64,000 bases of DNA from Bacteroidota bacterium (GTDB lineage: Bacteria; Bacteroidota; Bacteroidia; Chitinophagales; Chitinophagaceae). Positions 1 to 9,172 of the stretch are shown here, piece by piece. Each line of letters begins with the position of its first letter. The first letter of the stretch is position 1. The translations under genes and the position numbers were made by a program. The notes below the pieces were generated by a model that saw only the letters and a list, made by a program, of their open reading frames with translations, was not told the DNA's origin and made no database searches. The DNA is taken from positions 192,518 through 256,517 of the forward strand of contig JAFAFR010000058.1 in NCBI GenBank assembly GCA_023423405.1, in the 5' to 3' direction.

Positions 1-2
1 TG

Positions 3-455
3 GTGGAGAGCAGCGGCATTACCTATGGCTGGGGTGGCACCAGCAATACCATGGAAGCGGGCGCTTCCGGCAATCTCTGGTTCACGCCGGCGCCCAATTA
101 CATGAAAGTGAATGCCGATGCCAAGGCCGGAACAGTGGACTTTGTGCCTGTTACTTTTACGCTCACCGGCGATTTCAACAACTGGGACGCTTCGGCTACA
201 CCTCTGAGTTATGATCCCGATACGCATCGCCTGGTGGCGAAAAATGTGAACTTTACCGCCGGCGGAACTTTTGCTTTCACCGCCAACGGCGGGTGGGACC
301 TGAACTACCGGATCAATGGCGACGGAAAACTGATCTACGGTGGTCCGCCCGACTGGGGTGGCAGCAATATTCCTGCTCCCGGCACCGGAACGTACACGGT
401 GATCCTTGACCTCAGTGCAGGCGATGGCGCATATACCTATACGATAGAACAATGA
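3..455 (+). CDS. SusE/SusF-type outer-membrane glycan-binding protein (C-terminal part)
   Basis: Only the last 150 codons are in the window; the frame is open to the left edge, so the start lies outside. The visible part contains a beta-sandwich segment with the motif FTLTGDFNNWD, then GTFAFTANGGWDLNYRING and a closing GTYTVILDLS strand. This is the repeat seen in SusE/SusF-like surface lipoproteins that bind glycan beside a SusC/SusD pair. The stop overlaps the next start (ATGA), so it is co-translated with the GH53 galactanase, which suggests that galactan or arabinogalactan is the ligand. The family call rests on motif resemblance; the ligand is inferred from the neighbour. Confidence 0.75.
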   Translation: MESSGITYGWGGTSNTMEAGASGNLWFTPAPNYMKVNADAKAGTVDFVPVTFTLTGDFNNWDASATPLSYDPDTHRLVAKNVNFTAGGTFAFTANGGWDLNYRINGDGKLIYGGPPDWGGSNIPAPGTGTYTVILDLSAGDGAYTYTIEQ

Positions 456-1504
456 CGATTATAAGACGAGCCGTCCTTCTTTACTGGGCCCTGGTTTTCA
501 TCGCGGCATGCAGCAAACCCGGAAATGATCCGGAGCCCTCACCACCGGATCCCCCGGTGGTGGAAGGCGGCTTCGTTAAGGGCGCCGATAACAGTTGGGT
601 AACCGAAATGGAAGCGGCGGGAAAAAAGTTTTACAACAGCAGCGGTGTTGCGACGGACTGTTTCGGCCTGCTGGAGTCACTGGGTTTTAACTGTATTCGC
701 CTGCGCGTGTGGGTAGATCCTGCCGATGGCTATAACAGCGCCGCCGACGTGGTGGCCAAAGCGAAAAGAGCAGATGCCCTGGGTATGCAGGTGATGATCG
801 ATTTTCACTACAGCGATACCTGGGCCGATCCTTCGCACCAGGAGAAGCCCGCAGCCTGGGCTTCGCTGTCCTTCACCGACCTGAAAGCTGCGCTGGCAGC
901 GCATACCAAAGGGGTGCTGCAGCAACTGAAAGCAGCCGGCGTTGGCGTGCAATGGGTGCAGGTGGGCAATGAAACCAACGATGGACTGCTCTGGCCCGAG
1001 GGACAGGCTTCCAAAAACATGGCCAATTATGCGGCACTGGTAAGCGCCGGTTATGATGCGGCGAAATCGGTGTTCGCTGATGCGAAAGTGCTGGTGCATG
1101 TGTCGAATGGATGGGACAATGATCTTTTTCGCTGGAACATCGGCGGGCTGGTAAGCAATGGCGCCAGGTTTGATGTGATCGGCATGTCGGTGTACCCTTC
1201 TTATGCCCCCTCCGGCTGGGCCGCTGCCAATACGGCTGCCCTTACCAATATGAACGATATGGTTACACGCTATAACAAAGAAGTGATGGTGGTGGAAGCC
1301 GGCATGCCCTGGGACCAGGCCGATGCATGCAAACAGTTTCTTACCGACCTGATCCATAAAACGAAATCCGTTTCCAACAACCGCGGGCTGGGCGTTTTTT
1401 ATTGGGAACCCCAGTGTTATGGCGGCTGGAAAGGTTATACCCTCGGTGCTTTTGATAACAGCGGCAAGCCTACTGCCGCACTCGATGCCTTTACAAACAA
1501 GTAA
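452..1504 (+). CDS. GH53 arabinogalactan endo-beta-1,4-galactanase, lipoprotein
   Basis: The 350-residue product begins with a lipoprotein signal ending FIAAC, with Cys20 as the lipidation site, followed by a Pro-rich linker (residues 21-38). It should therefore be membrane-anchored, probably at the surface. The TIM barrel follows: GFNCIRLRVWVDP near residue 78, the acid/base Glu174 in VQVGNETNDG and the nucleophile Glu282 in VMVVEAGMPW, both matching GH53. A C-terminal YWEPQCYGGW strand precedes the end. The enzyme cuts internal beta-1,4-galactosyl links of type I arabinogalactan. It overlaps the upstream SusE/F-like gene by 4 bp and lies 8 bp before the next hydrolase gene. Confidence 0.92.
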   Translation: MTIIRRAVLLYWALVFIAACSKPGNDPEPSPPDPPVVEGGFVKGADNSWVTEMEAAGKKFYNSSGVATDCFGLLESLGFNCIRLRVWVDPADGYNSAADVVAKAKRADALGMQVMIDFHYSDTWADPSHQEKPAAWASLSFTDLKAALAAHTKGVLQQLKAAGVGVQWVQVGNETNDGLLWPEGQASKNMANYAALVSAGYDAAKSVFADAKVLVHVSNGWDNDLFRWNIGGLVSNGARFDVIGMSVYPSYAPSGWAAANTAALTNMNDMVTRYNKEVMVVEAGMPWDQADACKQFLTDLIHKTKSVSNNRGLGVFYWEPQCYGGWKGYTLGAFDNSGKPTAALDAFTNK

Positions 1505-1512
1505 AACCAGAC

Positions 1513-3747
1513 ATGCGATATACCTTCTTATTAGCTCTATGTTTTTTGCTGCTGTCCCTGGCCTCGTCTGCCCAGCCGGTGAATAAAAACAACCTGGTGT
1601 ACATGGATAAGCAGGGCGTGCTGCGGTTTACGGCCGACGGAAAGGAGGCTTCTTTTTTTGGCGTGAACTATACCACGCCCTTTGCACATGCCTATCGTGT
1701 GCAGAAGGCCAGGGGTATTGACCTGGAAAAAGCCATCCGAAACGATGTATATCATTTTTCACGACTGGGGTTGAATGCTTTTCGTGTGCATGTATGGGAT
1801 ACGGAGATCAGCGATACGGCTGGTAACCTGCTTAATAATGAACAGCTCCGGCTCTTTGATTTCCTGCTGGCGGAGCTGAAAAAGGTTAAGATCAGGACCA
1901 TCATCACACCCATTGCTTTCTGGGGAAATGGCTATCCCGATCCCGATGAACCCACGCCGGGTTTCTCGCGGTACTATGGTCGCGGGAAGCTTACCACCGA
2001 CGAAAACGCCATCCGGGCGCAGGAGAATTACCTGAAACAGTTCTTCACCCACGTTAATCCCTATACGAAGTTGCGTTATGAAGACGATAAGGATATTATA
2101 GCGGTGGAGCTCAACAACGAACCGGCACACAGTGGTGCCAAAGAAGGCGTTACCCGGTACATCAACCGGCTGGCTGCGGCCGTTCGGCAAACCGGCTGGA
2201 CCAAACCGTTGTTCTACAACATTGCGCAGGGACCTTACTATGCCGACGCGGTGGCCGCTTCCGTGGTAGATGGATTCAGCTTCCAGTGGTATCCCACGGG
2301 GCTGGTGGGCAACCGCACGCTTCCGGGCAACCCGTTGCCGGCGGTGGATCAATACCGCATTCCTTTTCGTGATACCATTCCTGCCTTTGCCAACCGGGCG
2401 CTGATGGTGTATGAGTTTGATGCGGCCGATGTTATGGCGCCCTATATGTACCCGGCCATGGCGCGCAGTTTCAGGGGCGCCGGTTTCCAGTGGGCAACAC
2501 AGTTCGCCTACGATCCGCTGGGCATGGCCGATATCAACTCCGAATACCAGACCCACTACCTCAACCTTGCGTATACGCCGGGCAAGGCCATTTCGATGAT
2601 GATTGCAGCGGAAGTGTTTCGCCGGGTGCCGCGCGGGAAACGGTATGGCACTTATCCCGCCGATACCCTGTTCGATGTTTTTCACATCAGCTATGGCAAG
2701 GCTTTGAGTGAGATGAACAGCGACGATAAATTTTATTATTCCGGCAACACCACCAGCCGGCCACGCAGCCTGCCGTCGCTGCAGCACCTGGCCGGTGTGG
2801 ACAGCTCAACTGTGGTGCAGTATGCCGGCTCCGGCGCTTATTTCTTCGACAAATTGTCCCCGCATGCCTGGAGGCTGGAATTGATGCCCGACGCTATTCC
2901 ACTGCGCGACCCCTTCCAGCGGCCGGAGGCTGGTAGACCGGCTACGGCTATCGCCTGGAAGGAGCATGCATTGTTTGTTGATTTACCCGGGCTGGGCGCT
3001 GATTTCAGCGTGGAGGGAATCAACAGGGGAAATGCTTTTACAGGAAGTGCAACGAATGGACGGGTCGTTCTGCAGCCCGGTACTTACCTGCTGGTGCGCA
3101 AGGGAGCTAAACAGAAGAAGCCTTCCACGGCGTTTGTAGCGCCACCTGCTTCAACCGTTGATTTTCATGCGATGAAGAAGACAGCGCAACCTGTTTCAAC
3201 GGGTGCTGGCATAAGGTTGTATGATCCGTCCGCCGATAAATATGCGGCATTGTGCCCCGACTGGCGCAGGGGCTTCCAGGCAAAATACATCACGGACAGT
3301 TCGGGTAAAACAACATATCGGTTGTCGATCACCGGTATACAACCGGAAGAAGTGATGGGACTGCAATATTATATCGGCGACAAACTTGCGGCGGCGGGCA
3401 GGGAAGGAGCAACGCTGGAAATACAGGTTTCCGGCAGCGGCGCCGAAAAACTGGTGCTTCGCATTACACTGGTGGATGCACTGGGACAGGGCTACAGCAC
3501 ACTTTTCCCGGTGAGCAGCAACACGGGTGTAACGGAAATACCTTTGTCGGCCCTGAAACCTGCACCGGCATTGCTGCTTCCAAGACCTTATCCCGGTTTC
3601 CAGCCGCTCTGGTTTTCGCCGGCCGGGCAAACAATGGCCCTTCAACTGGACCACATAGAAAAATTACAGCTCAGCCTGGTGGCGGCCGACCAGCCGCTGC
3701 CGCTGACAGATTGCAGTATAGATATTGAAAACATTTCCCTCCGCTGA
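1513..3747 (+). CDS. Secreted GH5-like (clan A) glycoside hydrolase
   Basis: The 744-residue product has a Sec signal peptide (residues 1-20, cleavage after SSA). An N-terminal clan-A TIM barrel carries NAFRVHVWDTE near residue 88, the acid/base Glu203 in VELNNEP and the nucleophile Glu301 in LMVYEFDAAD. Residues from about 420 to the end form beta-rich domains that I do not recognise and may bind carbohydrate. In the galactan locus it probably removes a side chain or oligosaccharide. Its substrate cannot be read from the sequence; cellulase-like, mannanase-like and beta-galactosidase-like activities are all possible. The stop lies one base before the ATG of the GH2 gene. Confidence 0.75.
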   Translation: MRYTFLLALCFLLLSLASSAQPVNKNNLVYMDKQGVLRFTADGKEASFFGVNYTTPFAHAYRVQKARGIDLEKAIRNDVYHFSRLGLNAFRVHVWDTEISDTAGNLLNNEQLRLFDFLLAELKKVKIRTIITPIAFWGNGYPDPDEPTPGFSRYYGRGKLTTDENAIRAQENYLKQFFTHVNPYTKLRYEDDKDIIAVELNNEPAHSGAKEGVTRYINRLAAAVRQTGWTKPLFYNIAQGPYYADAVAASVVDGFSFQWYPTGLVGNRTLPGNPLPAVDQYRIPFRDTIPAFANRALMVYEFDAADVMAPYMYPAMARSFRGAGFQWATQFAYDPLGMADINSEYQTHYLNLAYTPGKAISMMIAAEVFRRVPRGKRYGTYPADTLFDVFHISYGKALSEMNSDDKFYYSGNTTSRPRSLPSLQHLAGVDSSTVVQYAGSGAYFFDKLSPHAWRLELMPDAIPLRDPFQRPEAGRPATAIAWKEHALFVDLPGLGADFSVEGINRGNAFTGSATNGRVVLQPGTYLLVRKGAKQKKPSTAFVAPPASTVDFHAMKKTAQPVSTGAGIRLYDPSADKYAALCPDWRRGFQAKYITDSSGKTTYRLSITGIQPEEVMGLQYYIGDKLAAAGREGATLEIQVSGSGAEKLVLRITLVDALGQGYSTLFPVSSNTGVTEIPLSALKPAPALLLPRPYPGFQPLWFSPAGQTMALQLDHIEKLQLSLVAADQPLPLTDCSIDIENISLR

Positions 3748-3748
3748 C

Positions 3749-6169
3749 ATGCGTATACATTTATTGCTGACGACTTTGTTACTGGTGGTGCTGGGACAGG
3801 AAGTTTCTGCACAGCGCACGCACCTGCTTTTTGACGAGAACTGGCGCTTCGCCCTGGGCCATGCCGCCAATCCTGAAAAAGATTTCAACTACGGACTGCG
3901 CACCGTCTTTTCCAAATCGGGTGGCGCCGTGGGTACCGCCATTGATCCGGCGTTTAATGATAGCAGTTGGCGCGTGCTCAACCTGCCCCACGACTGGGCG
4001 GTGGAATTGCCTTTCACTCCCTCCGACAGCAAGGAAGTAGAGAGTCATGGTTTCAAACCTCTTGGTGCAGCCTATCCTGCCACCAGCATTGCGTGGTATC
4101 GCAAACATTTTAACCTCAGCGCAGCCGACAGCGGCCGCCGGTATGAACTGCAGTTCGACGGCATATTCCGCGATGCCCTGGTATGGGTGAACGGTTTTTT
4201 TCTCGGTAACAATAAAAGCGGTTATGTCGGTGTGCACTACGACATCACCGACTTCCTGCACTTCGGACAGGAAAATGTAGTGGTGGTGCGGGTGGACGCC
4301 ACGCAGTACGAAGGCTGGTTTTACGAAGGCGCCGGTATTTACCGTCATGTATGGCTGAATAGTTTTCCCGCCACGCACATCGATACCGACGGCATTTTCG
4401 CCTATGCCACTTTCAACGGCAATACCGCCAGCCTCAGCGTGGAAACCACGGTGCGCGCCGATTACGCCGCTTCGGGGAACTGCACGGTAACCGCTACGCT
4501 CACCGATCGTGAAGGAAAAATACTCGCCGCTTCGAGACCCGCAGCCTTCCAGCTTACACCCAACAATAAGCAAACGCTCCGGCAGGAGGTAAAAATATCC
4601 AACCCACGGCGATGGTCACTCGAAGACCCCTATCTGCACCGGCTCATCGTGGAGATCCGGAAAGAAGGGCAGGTCGTAGACCGCCAGGTGCAGCGTTTTG
4701 GCTTCCGCACCGTTGAAGTGAAAACCAATGGTGTTTTCCTGAACGGGAAACACGTGAAGCTGCTGGGCACCAACAACCACCAGGACCATGCCGGTCTCGG
4801 CGCCGCCCTGCCCGATTACCTGCAGTACTATCGCATTGGCCTGCTGAAGGAAATGGGCAGCAACGCCTACCGGTGCAGCCACAACGCGCCCACGCCCGAG
4901 CTGCTCGACGCCTGCGACAGCCTGGGTATGCTGGTGATGAACGAACAGCGACTGCTCACCAGCAGCGCCGAATACATGGACCAGTTTGAGCGGCTGGTAA
5001 AACGCGACCGTAGCCGTGCTTCCGTTTTTATGTGGAGCATCGGTAACGAAGAAGGTTTTATTCATACGCGCTCTACCGGCAGAAGAATTGCGGAAAGTTA
5101 TATCAGCAAATTGCAAACGCTGGATCCCACACGCACGGCCACCTATGCGGCCGACCTTCCGAATGTTTACCAGGGCATCAACGAAGTGATCCCTGTGAGG
5201 AGCTTCAACTACCGGCAGTTTGCGGTGGCCGACTATCACCGCGACCATCCGCAGCAACCCCTCATCGGCACTGAAATGGGCAGCACGGTCACCACGCGCG
5301 GCGTATGGGAAAAAGACAGCATCCGCGCCTACCTGCCCGACCAGGATCTTACTGCGCCCTGGTGGGCCAGTAAAGCCGAAGAATGGTGGCCCCTGGCCGC
5401 AGGCGCCGATTTTTGGCTGGGCGGTTTCATCTGGACCGGCTTCGACTACCGCGGCGAACCCACGCCTTTTTCCTGGCCCAATATCAGCTCACACTTTGGC
5501 GTAATGGACGTATGCGGGTTCCCGAAAAATATTTATTACTATTACAAAAGCTGGTGGAGTAAGGAAGATGTGCTGCATATTTCACCACACTGGAATCATC
5601 CCGGTAAAGAAGGCCAGCCCATCGACGTATGGGTGAACAGCAATGCAGAAAGCGTGGAGCTTTTCCTCAACGGGCAAAGTCTGGGAAAAAAAGGCATGCC
5701 GCAAAACAGTCACCTTACATGGACAGTTGCCTATGCCCCCGGCCGGCTGGAAGCGCGGGCTACAAGAACAGGGCGCACCATTACCGCAAAAGTAGAAACC
5801 ACTGGTGGTGCTGCCGGCATCGTATTGCAGCCTTCTAAAAATGTGGTGCTGGCCGATGGCCGCGATGCCGTGGTGGTAAATGTAAGCGTTGTGGATACAG
5901 AAGGAAGAGAAGTGCCCGATGCCGATAACCGCATTCGCTTTGCGCTCGAAGGACCGGCAACCATTATTGGCATTGGCAATGGCGACCCTTCGAGTCACGA
6001 GCCCGATAAATGCATGCCCGGCGCCTGGCAGCGGTCACTTTTCAATGGAAAATGCCAGGTAATTATACAGGCGGGAAAAGAAACAGGAGTCATTCGCCTT
6101 CAGGCATTGGGGGCCGGGCTGCGCACGGCCCTGCTTACTGTTAACAGCGAGGCCACACTTTCTCAATAA
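3749..6169 (+). CDS. GH2 beta-galactosidase, exported
   Basis: I start it at ATG 3749, which gives a clean signal peptide (LLTTLLLVVLGQEVSA) and 806 residues. An upstream in-frame TTG at 3725 lies inside the previous gene and adds only a poor N-terminus. The order is GH2 sugar-binding jelly roll (~40-210), Ig-like domain (~220-320), TIM barrel (~330-620) and C-terminal beta domains. The acid/base is Glu434 in MWSIGNEEGF and the nucleophile Glu509 in LIGTEMGS. It should release galactose from the oligosaccharides made by the GH53 enzyme. It ends the galactan operon, and its 3' end overlaps the convergent gene at 6163 by 7 bp. Confidence 0.9.
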   Translation: MRIHLLLTTLLLVVLGQEVSAQRTHLLFDENWRFALGHAANPEKDFNYGLRTVFSKSGGAVGTAIDPAFNDSSWRVLNLPHDWAVELPFTPSDSKEVESHGFKPLGAAYPATSIAWYRKHFNLSAADSGRRYELQFDGIFRDALVWVNGFFLGNNKSGYVGVHYDITDFLHFGQENVVVVRVDATQYEGWFYEGAGIYRHVWLNSFPATHIDTDGIFAYATFNGNTASLSVETTVRADYAASGNCTVTATLTDREGKILAASRPAAFQLTPNNKQTLRQEVKISNPRRWSLEDPYLHRLIVEIRKEGQVVDRQVQRFGFRTVEVKTNGVFLNGKHVKLLGTNNHQDHAGLGAALPDYLQYYRIGLLKEMGSNAYRCSHNAPTPELLDACDSLGMLVMNEQRLLTSSAEYMDQFERLVKRDRSRASVFMWSIGNEEGFIHTRSTGRRIAESYISKLQTLDPTRTATYAADLPNVYQGINEVIPVRSFNYRQFAVADYHRDHPQQPLIGTEMGSTVTTRGVWEKDSIRAYLPDQDLTAPWWASKAEEWWPLAAGADFWLGGFIWTGFDYRGEPTPFSWPNISSHFGVMDVCGFPKNIYYYYKSWWSKEDVLHISPHWNHPGKEGQPIDVWVNSNAESVELFLNGQSLGKKGMPQNSHLTWTVAYAPGRLEARATRTGRTITAKVETTGGAAGIVLQPSKNVVLADGRDAVVVNVSVVDTEGREVPDADNRIRFALEGPATIIGIGNGDPSSHEPDKCMPGAWQRSLFNGKCQVIIQAGKETGVIRLQALGAGLRTALLTVNSEATLSQ

Positions 6170-6636
6170 GTTGCTTCCAGGAAAGCCGTATTCTTTTCGT
6201 ACCGGCCGGTTTTTTCGCGCAGGCATATCCGGTAGACCACACCCGGTATCTCGTTGAGGTCGGCAGGCACAAAGGGCCAGTTGGGCGTGAGGTGAGTGGT
6301 TTCGCTGCTAATGATGGGCAACATACGATCCACCAACTGCTGCAGGGCGTGGACGCGTTCGCCGGGCTCATTGAGCTCTTCAAACCTGCCCCAGCCGATC
6401 ACACTTTTCCAGTTGGCCATATTGTCCATCACATCTGTTTCAAAACATACCTCGGGGTTTTGCCGCATGATGTCTACCTTCAGTCCCTCGCGGGTGTGCA
6501 GGTACAAACAATTGCCATCGTAGGCGTAGCTAACGGGCACCACGTAGGTAACTCCATTGGCATGACAACCAATTCTGCCCATCACCTGCTGGTGCAGGAC
6601 ATCCTCAATTTCTTTGCTGTTTAATGTTCCGATCAT
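6163..6636 (-). CDS. PPOX-fold pyridoxamine 5'-phosphate oxidase family protein
   Basis: This small single-domain flavin-reductase/PPOX-type protein has 157 residues from ATG 6636. The split-barrel pattern is visible: GRIGCHANGVTYVVPVSYAYDG, the strand CLYLHTREGLKVD and NPEVCFETD, followed by WKSVIGWGRFEEL. Such NimA/pyridox_ox_2 proteins usually bind FMN or F420; the substrate is unknown. An in-frame TTG at 6654 exists, but it lies in the promoter-like TACTTTGC, so I prefer the ATG. It is monocistronic and convergent with the GH2 gene. Confidence 0.8.
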   Translation of the reverse strand: MIGTLNSKEIEDVLHQQVMGRIGCHANGVTYVVPVSYAYDGNCLYLHTREGLKVDIMRQNPEVCFETDVMDNMANWKSVIGWGRFEELNEPGERVHALQQLVDRMLPIISSETTHLTPNWPFVPADLNEIPGVVYRICLREKTGRYEKNTAFLEATY

Positions 6637-6766
6637 AACAATGGTTTTGTGCAAAGTACGGCCATTTTACAACGCGGCTCCATGAGGCTGGTTAGGCGGT
6701 TTCATGATGGCGGTCAGCGCCAGGCGGATGTGGCGGCAGATCAGTATCAGCGGAAAACGAATGTTG

Positions 6767-6811
6767 TGTGACCAAAGTAACATTCCCGCTGCCAACCCTG
6801 CCCGACATTTG
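6767..6811 (+). promoter_or_regulatory. Crp/Fnr-like operator plus -7 element upstream of the TauE/SafE gene
   Basis: TGTGACCAAAGTAACA at 6767-6782 is a near dyad (TGTnAC-N4-GTnACA) that resembles Crp/Fnr-family sites. A Bacteroidota-like -7 element GACATTTG lies at 6804-6811, and the gene starts at 6829. The start of the site and the start of the -7 element are 37 bases apart, exactly as upstream of the gene at 7725. This spacing would centre the activator near -41.5 (class II). The site is read directly; the regulator is inferred. Confidence 0.5.
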
Positions 6812-6828
6812 CGGATCAAACCACCAAC

Positions 6829-7617
6829 ATGGACATACCCGGATATTTTGCAGCCATCCTGATTGGCATTTCGCTGGGACTGATCGGTGGCGGTGGAAGT
6901 GTGCTTACCGTTCCTGTGCTGGTGTATCTTTTTCGCGTCAACGCCGTGCTGGCCACTACCTACTCGCTTTTTGTAGTGGGCGCCGCCAGCGCGCTGGGAT
7001 CTTTTTCCTATTTCAAAAAAGGACTGGTGCAACTGCGTTCTGTATTGCTGTTCGGATTGCCTTCCATCGCAGCCGTATTCCTTGCGCGTTCTTTTTTGCT
7101 GCCGGCTATTCCGGCCACGCTTTTTACAGTAGGTGGATTTACGCTTACGAAAGATATTTTATTGTTATTGCTCTTTGCTGTCCTCATGCTGGTGGCTGCC
7201 CGCAGCATGATCCGGCAGCGGGAGCTGGTAGGTGAAAACGATGCGCCCCTGCGCCCATCGCTGGTAGTGGGAGAGGGCCTGCTGGTGGGCGCTCTTACCG
7301 GGCTGGTAGGCGCGGGCGGTGGTTTCCTCATCATCCCGGTGCTGGTGAATGTGTTGAAAATGCCGATGAAAACAGCCATCGGCACTTCGCTTGTGATCAT
7401 TACGCTGAATTCGCTTTCGGGTTTTGTTTTTTCGCTCGCCGGCAGTCATATCCAGTGGCAGTTCCTGCTCAGCATCACGGCTGTTGCCATGATTGGTATC
7501 CTTATCGGCAGCAGGCTTTCCAACTACCTCGAAGGCCAGCGCCTCCGCCCGGTTTTCGGCTGGTTCGTGCTGCTGATGGGCGTTTTCATCATTCTCCGCG
7601 AGACCCTGCTGCCCTAG
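6829..7617 (+). CDS. TauE/SafE family sulfite/sulfonate exporter
   Basis: This 262-residue integral membrane protein has about eight hydrophobic segments. It shows the internal duplication typical of TauE/SafE: ISLGLIGGGGSVLTVPVLVY near residue 11 and LTGLVGAGGGFLIIPVLVN near residue 160. The family exports sulfite, organosulfonates or related anions across the inner membrane. The next gene encodes a persulfide-dioxygenase-like protein with rhodanese domains, which makes sulfite or other sulfur oxyanions the probable cargo. Both genes carry the same Crp/Fnr-like upstream site, so coordinated control is likely. Confidence 0.88.
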   Translation: MDIPGYFAAILIGISLGLIGGGGSVLTVPVLVYLFRVNAVLATTYSLFVVGAASALGSFSYFKKGLVQLRSVLLFGLPSIAAVFLARSFLLPAIPATLFTVGGFTLTKDILLLLLFAVLMLVAARSMIRQRELVGENDAPLRPSLVVGEGLLVGALTGLVGAGGGFLIIPVLVNVLKMPMKTAIGTSLVIITLNSLSGFVFSLAGSHIQWQFLLSITAVAMIGILIGSRLSNYLEGQRLRPVFGWFVLLMGVFIILRETLLP

Positions 7618-7658
7618 CGGCTGTTCAGGAGAAGCGGCTTACCTTTGTCAGTGCCTTA

Positions 7659-7703
7659 TGTGACCAAAGTTGCCAATGGTTCGTTTTATTCTGCTGAACT
7701 TTA
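7659..7703 (+). promoter_or_regulatory. Second Crp/Fnr-like operator plus -7-like element, upstream of the MBL-rhodanese gene
   Basis: TGTGACCAAAGTTGCC at 7659-7674 matches 13 of 16 bases of the site at 6767. A -7-like element GAACTTTA at 7696-7703 sits at the same 37-base distance. A separate perfect TAnnTTTG box (TACCTTTG, 7640-7647) lies just upstream and could be an alternative promoter. The coding start is 7725. Confidence 0.45.
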
Positions 7704-7724
7704 CAAAAGAAAAAAATCACTACC

Positions 7725-9140
7725 ATGATCATAGAACAGATTTATACCGGTTGCCTGGCGCAGGGCGCTTATTACATCAGTTCCGGAAAGGAAGCTGCCA
7801 TCATTGACCCATTGCGCGAAACACAACCCTATCTCGATCGCCTTGCGAAAGACGGTGTTGAACTGAAGTACATTTTTGAAACGCATTTTCACGCCGATTT
7901 TGTGAGCGGGCACCTCGACCTGAGTCGCGCTACCGGCGCACCCATTGTGTATGGCCCTACTGCCAAACCCGAGTTCGATGCGATTGTTGCCAGCGATAAC
8001 CAGGAATTCAAACTGGGCGATGTGATCATTCGCGTGCTGCACACACCGGGACATACGCTGGAAAGCAGTTCTTACCTGCTGATCGATGAAGAAGGAAAAG
8101 AGAAGGCCCTGTTCAGCGGCGATACGCTTTTCCTGGGCGATGTGGGCCGTCCCGATCTCGCGCAGAAAGCAGCCCATATGACCAAGGAAGAACTGGCAGG
8201 ACTGTTGTATGAAAGTCTTAATAAAAAGATCGTTCCCCTGCCGGATGATGTGGTGGTGTATCCCGCGCACGGTGCGGGTTCGGCTTGTGGTAAGAATATG
8301 ATGAAGGAAACCGTGGACACGCTGGGTAACCAGAAGAAAGTGAACTATGCGCTGAACCAGCCCAATAAGGAAGCTTTTATCAAAGCGGTTACTGACGGGC
8401 TGTTGCCGCCACCGGCTTATTTCGGTATGAACGTGGCCATGAACAAAAAAGGCTATGAAAGTTTTGAGAGCGTATTGGGACAGGGCCTTACCGGTCTCAG
8501 CCCGGCTGCTTTTGAAGCCGCCGCAGAAGAAAGCGGGGCCCTGGTGATCGATGCCCGCAGCAATGCCGTATTTGCGCAGGGCTTTATTCCACAATCGGTG
8601 AATATTGGCCTCAGTGGCGATTTTGCGCCCTGGGTAGGAACCCTGGTGGTGGATGTGAACCAGCCCATTTTGCTGGTGACCGATCCCGGTAAGGAAGAAG
8701 AAGCGGTGACCCGCCTGAGCCGCGTGGGTTTTGATAAAGTGCTGGGTTACCTGGAAGGCGGTTTTGAAGCATGGAAAAAATCGGGAAGGGAAACCGACCA
8801 GGTGCACCGGATCACGGCGAATGAATTTGCGCAGGAGATCAGGCAGAAACCCGCGCCCGTACTGGATGTGCGAAAAGAAAGCGAATATGCCGCCGAGCAC
8901 TTTGATGAGGCAGTGAGCCGGCCGCTGGCTTATATCAACGACTGGATCAGCGGCATTGATCCGAAGGAACATTTTTACCTGCACTGCGCCGGTGGATACA
9001 GGAGCATGATCGCTGCCAGTATTCTGCAGGCGCGCGGCTACCGCAATTTTTCAGAGATCGAAGGTGGCTTCGGCGCCATTGCCCAAACCGATCTTCCGCG
9101 GACCGATTTTGTTTGCCAGACAAAATCTTACCAAAAATAA
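7725..9140 (+). CDS. Metallo-beta-lactamase fold / rhodanese protein (persulfide dioxygenase-like)
   Basis: The 471-residue cytoplasmic protein has an N-terminal ETHE1/glyoxalase-II-like MBL domain (~1-240) with metal ligands His54, His56 and Asp58 in THFHADFVSGH, a downstream HTPGHT and FSGDTLFLGDVGR. Two rhodanese modules follow. The first (~260-350) has LVTDPG where the active-site loop should be and no catalytic Cys, so it is probably structural. The second (~360-460) has Cys421 in LHCAGGYRS and should transfer sulfur. The enzyme probably oxidises glutathione or low-molecular-weight persulfide to sulfite. It pairs with the TauE exporter upstream, giving a small sulfide-detoxification unit. 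Substrate and co-thiol are inferred. Confidence 0.88.
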   Translation: MIIEQIYTGCLAQGAYYISSGKEAAIIDPLRETQPYLDRLAKDGVELKYIFETHFHADFVSGHLDLSRATGAPIVYGPTAKPEFDAIVASDNQEFKLGDVIIRVLHTPGHTLESSSYLLIDEEGKEKALFSGDTLFLGDVGRPDLAQKAAHMTKEELAGLLYESLNKKIVPLPDDVVVYPAHGAGSACGKNMMKETVDTLGNQKKVNYALNQPNKEAFIKAVTDGLLPPPAYFGMNVAMNKKGYESFESVLGQGLTGLSPAAFEAAAEESGALVIDARSNAVFAQGFIPQSVNIGLSGDFAPWVGTLVVDVNQPILLVTDPGKEEEAVTRLSRVGFDKVLGYLEGGFEAWKKSGRETDQVHRITANEFAQEIRQKPAPVLDVRKESEYAAEHFDEAVSRPLAYINDWISGIDPKEHFYLHCAGGYRSMIAASILQARGYRNFSEIEGGFGAIAQTDLPRTDFVCQTKSYQK

Positions 9141-9172
9141 ACCTGTATAAAAAAAGATATGGGCGCAGCCGC

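Noticed and set aside
1759..2787. 342-codon minus-strand frame inside the GH5-like gene
   Set aside because: Antisense to conserved catalytic motifs of the plus-strand gene; no motif or start signal of its own.
3725..3748. TTG 3725 as start of the GH2 beta-galactosidase
   Set aside because: ATG 3749 directly opens the signal peptide and lies one base after the preceding stop, so the longer form is unnecessary.
7701..8984. Long minus-strand open frame (427 codons) opposite the MBL-rhodanese gene
   Set aside because: It mirrors a strongly supported plus-strand gene and its translation is rich in His, Arg and Cys with no domain pattern; it is a codon-bias shadow.
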